Below are positions 23,801-51,073 of a DNA stretch of 64,000 nt, one piece after another. The notes beneath the pieces are model-generated. The model was not told where the DNA came from. It worked only from the letters and a program-made list of their open reading frames with translations, and searched no databases. Within the stretch, counting starts at the first letter, position 1. Every line of letters begins with the position of its first letter. Source of the DNA: Pogonophryne albipinna (taxonomy: Eukaryota > Chordata > Actinopteri > Perciformes > Artedidraconidae); contig CM053263.1 in assembly GCA_028583405.1 (NCBI GenBank), positions 4,068,715-4,132,714 of the forward strand, written 5' to 3'. A program made the translations under genes and the position numbers.

Positions 23801-26800
23801 GATCGATCTTATCGGAGCAACTGTGACAAATAATCTGAAACCGGCATGGACAATGACTGTTTTAAAAATGCACTTATCCAGAAAAGCCTGGTTTGGACAC
23901 TTTACGGGCAGAAGAAACATTTCTATTAAAGAAAGAATTATACATTTCTGTCTTTTTATGCCTTTAATAGCTACTAACTAAAATTTGTATTCAAATTAAT
24001 TAATCAATTATTTTTTATATTTTATTGTAATGTAGAGACAAGGCCAGGGACGTGCACAGGTACGGGCTAATGTTGCCCAGGCAACGGCCCGTTTGCCATT
24101 TTTGTCTGACCTGCCCCTCTGGAGAGAGTGAGAGGTTTTTTTTTCTTTTCTATTGAGGCCGAATAAACATGATAAGCCCACAATTAGTATTGTAGCGTCT
24201 CGCTGCAGGAAACAGACCGGAAGTCAGCGCTGTCATCTGCCCCCAGTCACGTGACATATTGTTTACAATCTGACGGCTGGAAACAAAGGAAAGCCCTCCG
24301 AGTCCGGCCTCATATGGCTATGGTGATCATACCAAATGTCCGCCTGGCTTTGGTGGCTAATCCCAGTGGCTAAAACGGGGTCAATCTGTCCCCGTTTTTA
24401 AAATATGCTTTTAAGACCACCTCTAGTGTCGGATTTTGGAAAATTGATTTAGAGTTTTCTCCTGGCAGTTAGACCAGGGGACTTTACTTCCTCTTGACAC
24501 CGTCAGTTATTTACAAAAAAAACACCTAAATATACTTGTTGTTGTGCTTCTGTCTTTCTGTGTCTTTTCATCTGTAAACTCCCTCACCGCTCGCTCTCTT
24601 TTCTTGATCGCCCTCTCTCACATACGGGTGAACAGTTCACTGTGATTATGTCAAGCAACTACATACATTGGAGTACACTAATAAAACAAATCAGTGATAA
24701 ATGCAAAGCCTGTATCTGTGCTGAGTGAAGTTCATGTTCTGTTGGGGGCTAACCCCAAGCCTCCAGTTCAGAGCACATTTGAGAGGCTGAACTGAACACA
24801 GACTGAATAACGAATTTAGCAGTTGGACATAAAAGTCAACTGAGTGTCACTTGCAATGAGTGTTGTGTTTTTATTTCATTAACCTTTTACATTAAAAACA
24901 AGTTAGAATTTTCAAAAGGTCTTGTGTTTTTTTTCGGGAGGGGAGGCCCTTTTTCAGTTTAGAGCAATAGCCCCTCCAAATGTCTGTGCACGTCCCTGGA
25001 CAAGGCATTACAATTATATGTAAAAAAAAAAATAATAATAAAAAAAGTCTAAATATGATATTTGGCCTCAAATCATCTGAGGCCTGGCACCTCCCCTGCG
25101 ATCTTTGGCGCGCCCCCCCAGGTTGGGAACCACTGACCTAGATTATACCAAACAATAATAACTTGTAGCTGTTTATTTCCTAACTCATTATTCCTGCCAC
25201 TGGCCTATGCCTCTGCTCCTTTTATTCAAATGAATTCTGAAGTTATAAGCTAGCCCTGTACCTGCTGTCCCAGGCTTCATCACTGAGTCAGCTCTTCCCA
25301 TCAGATTCACTCACTGAACATCTCATCTTATCCAACATTCATTTATAACTGTTGTAAAACACACAAAGGCTGTGCAGAGTGCTGTCTGTGAACACATATT
25401 TAGCGAGGGAACCAAAGGGGAAAAGAGAGAGTCTTTTAGCCGTTACTTTATGATTCTATCTGTCTCTCTCTGTGATCTTTACGAGGCAGGTCTGGGATCT
25501 GGATTTGTGATGATGGAGCAGGACGTACACACACACACACACACAAACATGCACGCACACATCAGGATGTCAATGTAATTAGACTACAGAGGGCCAGGCT
25601 ACTGTGCTATGGATGACTGGCTACAACTAAGTGGGCAATAGGCCGATCCATTTGACAGAACTGGGTTAAGAAATGTAGTCCTTCCGTGTTCTGCGGTGTG
25701 AAATCTCAGACGACTTGCTGTGAGCAGAGAACGCAGAGGGTTTACATTTTCTTTTGGCAAACTGAAATTTGCTAATCCGCTTTAAGACTATAGAGCTACA
25801 GTAGTGTGTCCTTTAAATAGCACAGGCTTCGAGATCGCTCATAGGTTAAATTGCATTTGTTTTCCCAGAACTGCCAGGCAAGGAGGATAAGGAGGATGAG
25901 GAAGGTGTGGTTCCTTCAACATTGGCAGATGTTTCCACGCCATACGCTAAGCTGCTAACAACTTCCCCGCCACAAAGCACAGGTGAGCGAACAAATCCCC
26001 TGAGATGTAAACAAAGACTTAATCCAAAATGTGTTTGCACTGCCATACTGTTAGGAGGCAGTGGTAAAAGGACTGCAGGCTGTTTGTTTTATAGGCTGTC
26101 CTGTAGATTTTTCAATATCTGTAGGACTGAAAGAAACAATTACCCTGCATCTTTTGCCTGAAGCCACTAATTACTTCCAATGGGAGGAGAAAACTGGTCA
26201 TTCAAGCTGTGAGAACCCATGAGAACAGAAGAGATAGGGAACTATGCCCACAGAAATGTCTTCCCCATGAATAATCTTTGATCTGGTGACAATAGCTGAC
26301 TTTAAACTGAAAACAGCTCTGGCCAATGACAGTAGCTTCAAAATGAAGAGTAGCTGCAATAGTCAGTTTCAATAAATAAAGTATAATTGATTCTGTTTTG
26401 GAATCTATTCATTATGGCAGGGTGACAAATTGATCTTATTATAGATGTGTGATTTATTACTGGGTTAGAGATCAAACATACATAAACATTAGGCCGAACA
26501 ATTATTATATATCTAGAGAAAATCATGGAAAGATTCAATATTTCCATTAGTGAGTGCATTTTCAGCCACCTGGAAGTTTTACTACAGTAAGCCTGTAAAA
26601 CGTCTTAAAACATATAGTTCCACTTTCATAAATAGCTCACTATTTTACTACGATAAAAAAAGTGTTCAACAGGGCATTTGTTAGGGACTATTTTCAGGAG
26701 CGGAGTGATATAATGGAGGTCTACCCTAACTCCCTTTTGCTCTAATTACACAAAAAGGTTCTCATAATCCCACTGGAAAAATGTGGTATGCTCTCAAATG

Positions 26801-29800
26801 TCAAATCCCATGTAGATTAGTCCATCATAATGAATTTGACTTCCACTCAACTATGTTTATTAAAATATCTACTTTCAGCCCAGTTCGCAGGAGCAGATGT
26901 AACCCACATTACCTTGCCCAGAATAGCAGATGTAATCAAGTGATTTTCAAAAATAGACCTGTCAAATGTGCCACTCGCTAATGACGGGGCGCTACGGGGC
27001 TCTGGGTGCTTCACAAGTGAGTGAGTGAAACAATAATGTTAGCAGTCGGCCATTTCAATGTGTCCTGCCTGAAGCTAATATCTGTTGTTGATAACATTAA
27101 GCACATGACCAAATGTACAGTTATCCTACCACCCTCCCATTTGGCATAACAGACCAATAGCAGGTGATTCAGCATTTACTCAAAGAGTTAAGAAAGCAGA
27201 TGAACCCCCAACCTCATGTGTCCAAACCCACACAACTGTCTCCTACTCAGTATTCATGAACTTCTTCATTAGCTCCTGCTAAATTGCTTTTTCTAATGTG
27301 AGCCAAATTGAAAATGAAGGCAATCAGTTAAAACCTACATGTGGCTCTGAGTTTCACTCCGCAGAATCAACACGCAGCCAATACAAAATGAGTGTGTGAG
27401 GTTGTTACCAATTTCACACCAGAAGAATGCTTCACCTTTATTACCTCGGCTGGTCTACTGATTAAGGTCCCTTACATGAGACCTTTTTAAAATGACTAGC
27501 ATCTGGTTGTGTAATGTGTGCATGCTCGCTTTCAGATGTATCTTTTATATCGTGTGCTGTTGAGCTGTAATTATTGCGTAAATCATCTTAAGACAGCTCT
27601 AGGATCTTCTTTAGATCTATCCCGACTAATATATCAAATATTCATCGTAATCTTTTCTTATTAGCGGCAGCCCTTAGGAAAGAAGGACTAAAAGTGAAAT
27701 ATTGCCATGTTGATCATATGAAACCTTGATGTATGATGTAGAGCCATGCTATTGTAGACTAGCTTGCCAGGGATGGCAACCCCCGAGAGTAGGTCTTTCA
27801 ACCACAAACAATTGCATGTGTTCACACAAAATGCTAATGATACTAGCTTCAAGACACGCATTACAATTTCTTTATGCGCCGCGGCCGTAATCATCTCAAA
27901 ATGTGATTTCTACAAAAATGTAGTTTAAGACCAAATACTTTCAAATGACTTATTACCTTTCTATCATTCTTGGCTGTACTCTGTGTTTTGTGGTACTTTC
28001 TATACCTGCTAAACATCCCCCTTAGATGCTAACGCTATCATGGCTCAACGTACTGTTTTTACTAGATGCAGGTTCACTCTCTTTTAACTCTGCTTTTGTT
28101 CTACCATCCTAACTCCTGAGGGAAATACCTGGTTATTTATCTGCTAAACGCACCACTGTGTTCACTAGCCACATTTGCTAATTGTCTGCCATTTGTTGCT
28201 GATAAGGTAGGCTACATGTAAGATAGACACAGTGGAACTAAAATTCCAACATTTAGACTTTTTTGTCCTCAGGCACTTTGCTTTCAGGCTGTGTTTCTAC
28301 TGTAATGTGTGTGCTAACCCTCGCATGGGATACTTGTTACCACAGGAATGTGTCAGATGACCGAGCAGCATGCAGTGGAACGTAACACTCTGATCCGTGT
28401 ACTGTAGTGACCACATACCAAACCCCGTCCAGGCTGCTCGGCCAGCCCCGCATGCTCGGATGTGACATTTATCGACATGAGCGAGGCAAGACAACTTGAC
28501 ACTAATTCAATACCCGTCACGTTTTCCACTTGGCCAGGCTGGCATGCAAATCATCACTATCGCCCTGGAAAGTAAACAATCAGACGAATGAGTCAACCAC
28601 TGAACCCATCCTACTTTATCAGTGGCCCCCACATTCGCAATCCTCTCAGCTGTGTGCTTGTTTTACACCTCAGCCCCATTTCCCACACTGCAGCTGTCTG
28701 TTTTGATGGGATGACATTGTCAGTGCACTCATACAGTGCAAGTTTATTTGAGCACTGACATATTTAATGCCCTCATTTAAAGCTGCTAATGTCATAACTT
28801 TCAACAAGCTTAAAAATAGCTTCTAATTTTCTCAACATGACACCGGAGTATCACTGACATGGCTTTCAGGCAGTCTGTATGAAGTCAATATGCAGTGGCC
28901 ACATTATTACATCAGTGAGTAAAACGTGCTGTTATCAATGATTCATCTATTGGTTAGTGGCCATACAAGCGGCAAGGCACTAGGTATGACAATGACGGTC
29001 AGTGGGTTGGTCCATCACTGATCGATTTGAAATATCTTCTGGATAGATTAGGACTAAATTGGACATTCATGCTCACCAGATGACTAACTTTGGTGATCCC
29101 CTGCTTTCCCGCTAGTGCTACTGTGATGTTGACATTTGGAGTTTGTCCTTACATTTCCATAGCTATATTATAAAATATATATATTATACATATTAATACA
29201 TATATGTCAATATTAATGTTGGCATTGTCAAGAACATGTTACCATGCTGGCATTAGCATTTAGCTTGAACAGACTTAGGGATCTGCTAGCATAGCTTTAG
29301 ACTGAAAGATCATTATGACAATGATACACAAGCAAGCTATCTCAAAAGCATTTCACTGTTGCTAATGATTATTCAGCAGGCTTCAATTAAAAAACAGCCC
29401 ATCAATGCAAAACCAAAGAAACTCAAAAACTCGTTCATCCTTGTTTTTCCTTAAGGATGTGATTTAACTTCCAACGACAGCTCAGGATGTCTAAAATATA
29501 TCTGTTGTGCTGCTACAGTTAAAGAAGACGCATCAGCAGCTGGAAGTGAATTTATCAAGCTTGATGTTTTTATCACAACCTGGGAGAGTGACTCAGCTCA
29601 GATGGTTCGGAGACGAATGAGGGAAACATTATAAAGGCTTTCTTATCAACAGGCAGACAGCAGACAATGCCAGTGCTAAAGCTAATGCTAAAGCACTTGT
29701 CAAAATCATCTTCCCCTCTTCAGGATCTGTGGCTGGAAAAGAACAATGCTTTGTTCACTTGGGTACTTGAGTATAGCAAATGTCAACATTGAACAGGCAT

Positions 29801-32800
29801 GCAAACGCACCAGTAGACACTCCGATATGAGTGCACACAGACACAAATGTACAAGAAACAATTACATAAAACAAAAGTGAAGGGGCTTTATGTTGTTTGA
29901 ATCATTTACAGTGATGTAGAGTGCTTAAAGCAGGCACCAACCATTTCGCCCCCCTCCCTATAGAACGTGCCACATGTTAGATTTAATGGAAGCAGCAGCT
30001 GCCATCGTTTGATCTATAGAATTGGAGGAAAAAGCAGCAAAAGCAGAATAACCAAAGCATGAGAAGAGACTTCATCAGGGCAGTCTACAAGAGTGAAAAA
30101 CGGTCCGTGTTTGAAAATAACAAACCCACCTATGGGAGTTTTCCCTTTTGAGGCGGCTGTTCAAGGGAAATCATAAACAAAAGAGCAAATTAGGGAACCC
30201 GGATAGGGTGGGATGGGAAATACAAGAATATATCTCAGAAAAGTACATTAAAGGACAGATGAGAAAGACTTAAAACAAAACTCTAAACCACAGAGAATCC
30301 ACTTTCAGATTTATTTAGGAAATGAATTAGACATCCTCAATCTATACATCAAGATTAAGGGGTTTCTGCAGTGCTGATGTCTGCACATTTAAGTTCTTTA
30401 ACTGGCACATAACGTTACCACTGGATATAATCTATTCCCCAGGCATTGCGGGACATATTTATACCCATTGAAAACCCTAAGAGCTGAAAAAAAGTCTTTA
30501 TCTCATACACATTACAGCAAAATACGTATTAATGTACAATCTGCCTGCTGTGTGATTTACTGTGCTGTCATTTTATCAAGTTCATTTGTCCCCGTCTCTG
30601 TGGTAGCATCTGTCTCTTTATGGAGAAGTGATTGCCTCTGATCTGCAGCAAAATGACTGATGAGCCTGTGTAGGTGCAAATGAAGGATGTAAAGTTAGAA
30701 TATGCATTTGATTGCCTTTTTTAAAAGAGCCATTATTAGACATATTCTTTTCAGTAGTTAGAAGAAATCTTGTTTGTGTTGACGGTGATGTTTTATGGAA
30801 AAGAACAAGGGCTATGATGTGAAACTCAGTGTAAGGAGACTAGGAGGCTACATTGTTTTGCCCATCTGTGAAGCATTATGCTGTGTGAAGTGACTTGTGC
30901 TATATCCTATGCAAGTCATCCACCAGTAATTGAACTACAAAAACAAGTACGGCTCAGATGAGCTTCGCAGGCGTCTCTTTAATGTTCACGCAAACACATA
31001 TTCACATGGTTACCCCTTAATTTCCAAAGCTAAACCATTTCCTTTGCAGTGCAACAACATGTCTAACACAATCATAATTAGCTGTACGCATGGAAACTCC
31101 AGATGGCTGACGTAATGCAAGAGAAACAAGCTCTGTGGTTCTGAGTGGGCTGTTCTCTTACACACTCACACATAGTTTGAAGTTGCCATTCTACAAGACT
31201 CTAATTAGCACATTAGGAGGAAAGCACACTTTCACCATCTTGGATCTGAGCCAACGTGTTCTCTGACTAAGATAGTTTGAATGTTGATTAAATGCTTCTG
31301 TGTAATCTCATGAGTGGACGATTAATATGCTTTTAAGTGAATTAAAAGTAGATGTTTTAAGCTGCTTGCATTTTGAAGATTTGTGATTTCTCTATATAAT
31401 TACTCATTCAAGTATTACATTTGCTTATCCATCCAGCTATTTAAAACTCATTTGATAAAAACATTTCTACTTTATTCTTCCCTAGAAACTCCAACTTTGA
31501 CTCTGGACACGGAAGACTGGATGTCCAACGAGGGGTACAGCGACTCCACCCTTCTTCCAGACTGCAATCAAGAGCGCTCCGGGATCTGCAACCTCTCCGA
31601 CTGGGACTTCACAACCTCCTCGGACATCAAACCAACACAAAACACCACTGTCACCAACCAAACTGACGAACCCTTCCTGATCCCAGCTCCACCAATGTTG
31701 GTGCCGCTGTACACCGACTGGAACAGTGCCATGGCAGCTTGGGGCCTGGCCTGGGATGTGCATGTTTACGGTGCTGGCTGCATCTTTGCAATGCTAACCC
31801 TAGCCTGTGCACTCAATCTGCTCTGCTTGCCACTACGATGCCCATCTGGATGTGGTTACTTTGCTCTGGTTAGCTTGTTTCTACTAGCTGCTGGCTGCAC
31901 AAGATCTTTCTCGCTCCTTTACGATGCCTATGGCCACCAGGACCTCCTACCCTCCACAGAGGCGTCACTAATACTCTACGAAGCACCGTTTCCCTGTTTA
32001 ACAGCGGCCTTCGGTCTGGTTTTCCTTCTCCTATCCATGCGCTCGAGAATGCAGCTCTCGTACTCAGCTTTCCAGAGACCCTGTTTCCTGGCCTGCCTGG
32101 TTGTCCTGCACTTTGGTGCCGCATTTGGACCAGTGACCTTACTGAAGTTCTACACTCAAAAGCCTCCCCATTGCCTCTTTCTTGCACTTATCTCCCGTGG
32201 AGCCTTTGTAGCCCTGGCTTCATTTCTATCTGTTGCCTATTTTGTGTTCTACATCTACGTGCGGGCAGATTCGAAACACATCTACCACCTGAATAACACA
32301 TCTCCAACGCCCGCTGAGCGCTACAACCGCTGCCCTTTTGCTGAGAGCCGGGACTGGAATCGTGCAGCTGTAACAGTCTGTATGTCAGCATTGTTTTGTT
32401 TAGCTTGTGCAGGACTGCAGTTATTTGCAATGCTCAATGCTATGGGTGTTGTAGGGGGAGAGGAGGTCTTTCACCCATGGCCATGGTGGGCTTTTCAGTT
32501 TAGCTGCAGACTGTGTGAGCTCGGGGTTTGTCTCACCTTGGCCTTGGTGGTTGCACAACCAGTCTACTGTTCTGACCACCTCCCAGCTGCCGGGAGCTGC
32601 TGGACTGAACTGTTGGCATCAAAGTCGCCCATCATGCCTGGGAGCTACCAGTGGACCCTGAGCCAGCAGGAGAAGCTTGCAATTGTCGATACCATGGGGC
32701 TTGGAGAGATAGAGAGCCTTCCTCTTTACACCCTGGTGGATGAGAGGCTTGGTAGCAGTATGAACGGCCTGGACCTTCTCTACCACAGCAACCGGGCCTT

Positions 32801-33530
32801 GGCCTACCGAGACCTGGACTTGGATTTGGACTTCAAGGGTTCAGGGGCTCCTGCAAATGGAGGAGGCAGAGATCCCTCAGGTGGATCCTCGTTTACCAGT
32901 GACTCCACCACAGACCTGCGACCGCCTTCGCCAATCAACCTGCGTCGCAGCATAGACGAGGCACTTTTCAATGAGGCCCTCTTTCCTATGAGCCTCTTTA
33001 GCCCTACTCGTAGCAGTGATCTATCAATAAACAACCACTGTTCACTTCTAAGCAAAGGGCTTTGTGATCCTCTCTCAGCTGACCCTGGCCTTTATCGGAC
33101 CTCTTCCTGCGTGGAGATGCCTTCTCAACACTTGCCCTCTTGCGCCCAATCTCAAGGAGACACTCTCGTAGGTGCTCCACCATCTCCCTCCCTGTCCTCA
33201 TCCACGAGCAGTTCCTCTCCTGAACGTTGGAGGGGCAGCTCATCCTCTTACTCCCCTTACCGTGAATCTTTCGGAGGCTCCTCGTTGGTCCTCTGCCCGA
33301 GCTCAGAGAGACATGCTCAGCAGATTCTGCAGCAAGGGGGTTTAGGCCATGGGGCATCCTCTGGCCACTCTGACCCACTGAGGCACTACCAAACACTCGG
33401 TGCTGCCTCACAGGAGAGCCTAGACCTGGACGTGTCGTCTGAGGCAGACCGATCCGTTCAAGAGGAGTTCATCAGTGTTTGCAGACAAATCGATTCTTAC
33501 AGCATCTGCAGCGAGACTATCGATTTATAA
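17819..33530 (+). CDS. prrt4: Proline-rich transmembrane protein 4 (PRRT4), 1070 residues, 3 coding exons
   Basis: The coding exons are 17819-18872, 25869-25982 and 31486-33530 (TAA stop). All are GT-AG and each junction is G/AA, giving Glu. ATG 17819 was chosen because it follows GCCAGC and opens a signal peptide (residues 1-24, ending AVA before DEE). Residues 25 to about 475 are Thr/Ser/Pro-rich and look heavily O-glycosylated. About 480-755 hold seven hydrophobic segments, beginning with GAGCIFAMLTLACALNLLCL and ending with LTLALVVAQPVY. From about 755 to the end is a Ser-rich, probably cytoplasmic tail with an acidic finish (ICSETIDL). Human PRRT4 is about 900 residues, so the fish ectodomain is longer. 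PRRT4 is a poorly characterised membrane protein next to IMPDH1 in mammals, and that neighbourhood supports the name. Confidence 0.88.
22634..23134 (+). mobile_element. TTAA-flanked MITE, 501 bp
   Basis: The ends are TTAAAGGTCCCC at 22634 and GGTGACCTTTAA ending at 23134, imperfect inverted repeats with TTAA at both ends. The interior is non-coding and contains GCAAATGAGCTGCTGCTGGC, a segment I have seen as common in fish repeats. Assignment to the piggyBac-type TTAA group is inferred. Confidence 0.6.
23414..25135 (+). mobile_element. Non-autonomous hAT-like element, 1.72 kb, with nested insertion
   Basis: The element starts CAGGGGTTCCCAA and ends TTGGGAACCACTG (inverted repeats). It is flanked on both sides by the 8-bp duplication ACCTAGAT (23406-23413 and 25136-25143). 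That length is the hallmark of hAT insertion. No transposase ORF is left. A second element sits inside it at 24045-24998. Confidence 0.85.
24045..24998 (+). mobile_element. Nested hAT-like element, 954 bp
   Basis: Ends are CAGGGACGTGCACAG and CTGTGCACGTCCCTG, a perfect 15-bp inverted repeat. The 8-bp duplication GACAAGGC lies at 24037-24044 and again at 24999-25006. It is non-coding and inserted inside the older element 23414-25135. Confidence 0.88.
25983..31485 (+). other. prrt4: prrt4 intron (5.5 kb)
   Basis: Runs from GTGAGC to CTTCCCTAG. I see no additional exon, no clear transposon and no long microsatellite in it, only AT-rich sequence. Confidence 0.6.
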
Positions 33531-34235
33531 AAGGACAGTCTGGTCAAACGGGTTACACAGAAGACTCATTAAGAAGGACTTTAGTAGGGTGACTGTAAAG
33601 GCAACCTATTTGGTAGTGCATGGTAGCTTTTCCATATGCCATAAAAGACCAATAGCTGCCAAATTTACATTTTTGGATGTTTGATTAACTTTCTTATGTG
33701 GTCATTAGTGAATGTCTTTAAGGGTCTAAGTGCCAAGAATGTCAAAAGCCAAAAGGTAATTTGTAACTTTTTCATGTTTGATAAAGGCTGGTTTGATACA
33801 GTCAGAACAATAGTTACATTTACTGAGAGAAGAATTTATTTGTACAAATGTCTTTATTGCATTCCAACATTCCAATAGATAGTACTGTGACTAAAGCTAA
33901 GCACTTATTAAATACTACTGAAGTCATATGCTTTCATATTAAGCTGAATATCATTGTCATTAAATCTAATGTTAAATAATTGGAATAAGAGTTACGTTTC
34001 TATAAATGCTCCGTACCAATATATGCTACATCTTATTTGCAGCTCTAATACAGCAGTGCCCTCTACTGGTAAAACCTACACCATGTTACCTTATCCTTCT
34101 ACATGTATCACTAATGGACCGTGCTTCTACATACACTGACAGCATCTTCTTTGGACCGGCTAAATCATTTATTTATGTTCAAACATAACTTTGCTCGGCA
34201 CATTGTTTAATAAAGTTTGTTTTATAACATTTGGT
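33531..34235 (+). other. prrt4: prrt4 3' UTR with poly(A) signal
   Basis: AT-rich non-coding sequence after the stop. AATAAA lies at 34209-34214 followed by a GT-rich stretch (GTTTGTTTTATAAC, then TTTGGTTTATTTG), a normal arrangement for 3' end formation. Confidence 0.6.
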
Positions 34236-34289
34236 TTATTTGACTTAAGGTGCAGAGACATCCAGCAGTGTGACTGCAGCACATGTTCA

Positions 34290-36387
34290 ATAAGACAATA
34301 ATCCATACACAGTTTGATTTATTTATTATTTTTGTATCATATTGAAAACAACAGCAACCTTCTTTTGTTGAGTGTTGTACTGTAAACATGTTCCAAAGTG
34401 ATATTCCTCCGGAACCCATTATGGATTTGTTGCATTCTGAGTATTTTCCATCCATCTAAAAAGTATTACTTATTGTTTTGGTTGTTGGTTGCAGAAGCTC
34501 CTGTAGCTTCTTTGCAATATATTGAAGCTGAAATCATACAAAAGTGCAACACTACAACAACAAAAAAGGACTTTTTAGATGGACTCACAGGACTCAGTAC
34601 AAACATGACATTTAAAAAACCTGAACTATCTCTTTAGATGGGGAAACTGAAAATAAGCAGCAGTCATTTCCGACTGGATATAGGTATATGTTTCTCCATA
34701 TATTTAAATTGTACAATGTGTTTGCAATTTAGGCAAATTGCAAGGCTTTTGTTAGTCAAGGGGACCCTGTGCAGGGTAAGGTACATTAGTATGTTAAAGA
34801 AATCATATCAGCTCCTACAATCTGGGACATTTTTATTAAAAAAAAAACAACCTCTGGCCAAAAGGACATCCAGAATGGGAATGATAGAAAAGCCTACTCC
34901 TACATAAGCTGAATGAGAACAAACAAAGCACTGCTGTTTCAAAGTAAGAAAAAGAGGCAAGAGGAAGGGTAGCATTAAGCTTTTTCACTGAGCTGTCATG
35001 CAGCCTGTATCCCTGTTTCAAGGTATATCTCCGGTAAAAAGAAAACACAACCATCAGAAACAAAGTAACCCTGTCACTGAGAACGTATGCCACACTGTGA
35101 GGACTGAGGAATGAACAACTGACAAGGTAACAAGCGACTTCTCGTGCCAATTTTGGTTTTGAAATTACAAAAGGAAAGTGTGAAAGGAAGTGTAAAGACA
35201 CTTGGCAGTACGTATGTCATTACAATGAAGCAGAATATAAATACAGCCATGTTTGGCTTAGTGAAAAAACAAACATGCATATCAAAAACATTTCATGCTC
35301 AATTCAAAGCCCCCCAAGACTATACAGGTTTAATATAAAGCTTCTTTTATCTAAAAGTATTCAAATTACGGGCAGAGTATATGAACAATTTTTTATTGAT
35401 TTATACGTTTTAGGTTCTTTCAAACATACCTGATCTTTAGCTTTTTGGTCCCTTCCATGCTCAACATATGAGCAATGTGCATGGAGATGGGACACTGATT
35501 ATTAGTCAAGAGGTTGTTGAGGGGGAAATTAATGTCCAGGCTGTGGGTCTGGGTTTTGGCTTTTGATTGTAGGGGACAATGGAGGATAAAGTCAATAGGA
35601 TAATCTTCTCAGCTTATGTCTCGTACCTCGGGATCCACAAAACAGGAAGTAAACAATATGCAATGAATCAAAAGCAGCTACTGTACGTTAAGTAGCTTTT
35701 ACATTTAATGACTTAAAAATGCACAAAATAAGAATTAAGATTGCCATGATGCACTGACACACTACACATAGAAAGTGTTTTGCCTTGTTTTTCGCATGTA
35801 CTAGTGTGTTAAGAGCTATGATGTGAGGCTTCAGAGGGAGGAGCATGCTGTATGTAAGCGTGGATCCCAAAAAAGCCAGATAAGATGCTGATGTGATTTG
35901 TAAAATGGCTGTTGTAGACTCAATAATAATAATAATTATAGGACAAATAAACGCAGTGCACCTTCACTTTCTTTGCCCCAAGACACATTTGAAACTATGA
36001 CGCAGTCAGACACCTTAATCCACACGCAGTTCCTTCTCTCACCGCCATGAAGACACAAAACACGCTAAAATGGGATAAGCCACATATTCAAGATACAGGT
36101 GTGTACGTGATTCCCAAAAACTCAGATGTGCCACTTCTTGAGTGCAAAATCCCAGGTGTTCGGAAAGTCGGGTTTCAGTTTGAAGGTTCTCATTTTGCTA
36201 CTATGCCTCTTTCCTCCCAAAAACAGCTTGTTGGACTCAAGAGAGAGTAACGGTGGATAGTACGGAGGAGAGGGCAGAGAGGGTGTAGTGGGAGGTGCGT
36301 ATTTGAACAGAAGTGGCAATTTAACATTTGGTCACTGTTAGATTGGTTGTGTCAGGTGCCCCGATGATCTGCATTCCATCCCCCCGC
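34290..36387 (-). other. impdh1: Probable impdh1 3' UTR
   Basis: The minus strand below the impdh1 stop has no further coding exon. Candidate AATAAA signals on this strand overlap at 34327-34318, and another is at 35397-35392. The choice between them is open. Confidence 0.45.

Positions 36388-51073
<14,686 letters not shown>

Larger units (their letters stand above)
18873..25868 (+). other. prrt4: prrt4 intron (7.0 kb)
   Basis: Starts at GTAAGC and ends TTTTCCCAG. It holds a TTAA-flanked MITE (22634-23134) and a nested pair of hAT-like elements (23414-25135). Otherwise no exon is seen. Confidence 0.7.

Noticed and set aside
32804..33411. Minus-strand ORFs opposite the prrt4 tail
   Set aside because: Shadows of the Ser-rich coding sequence on the plus strand; no splice or family support.
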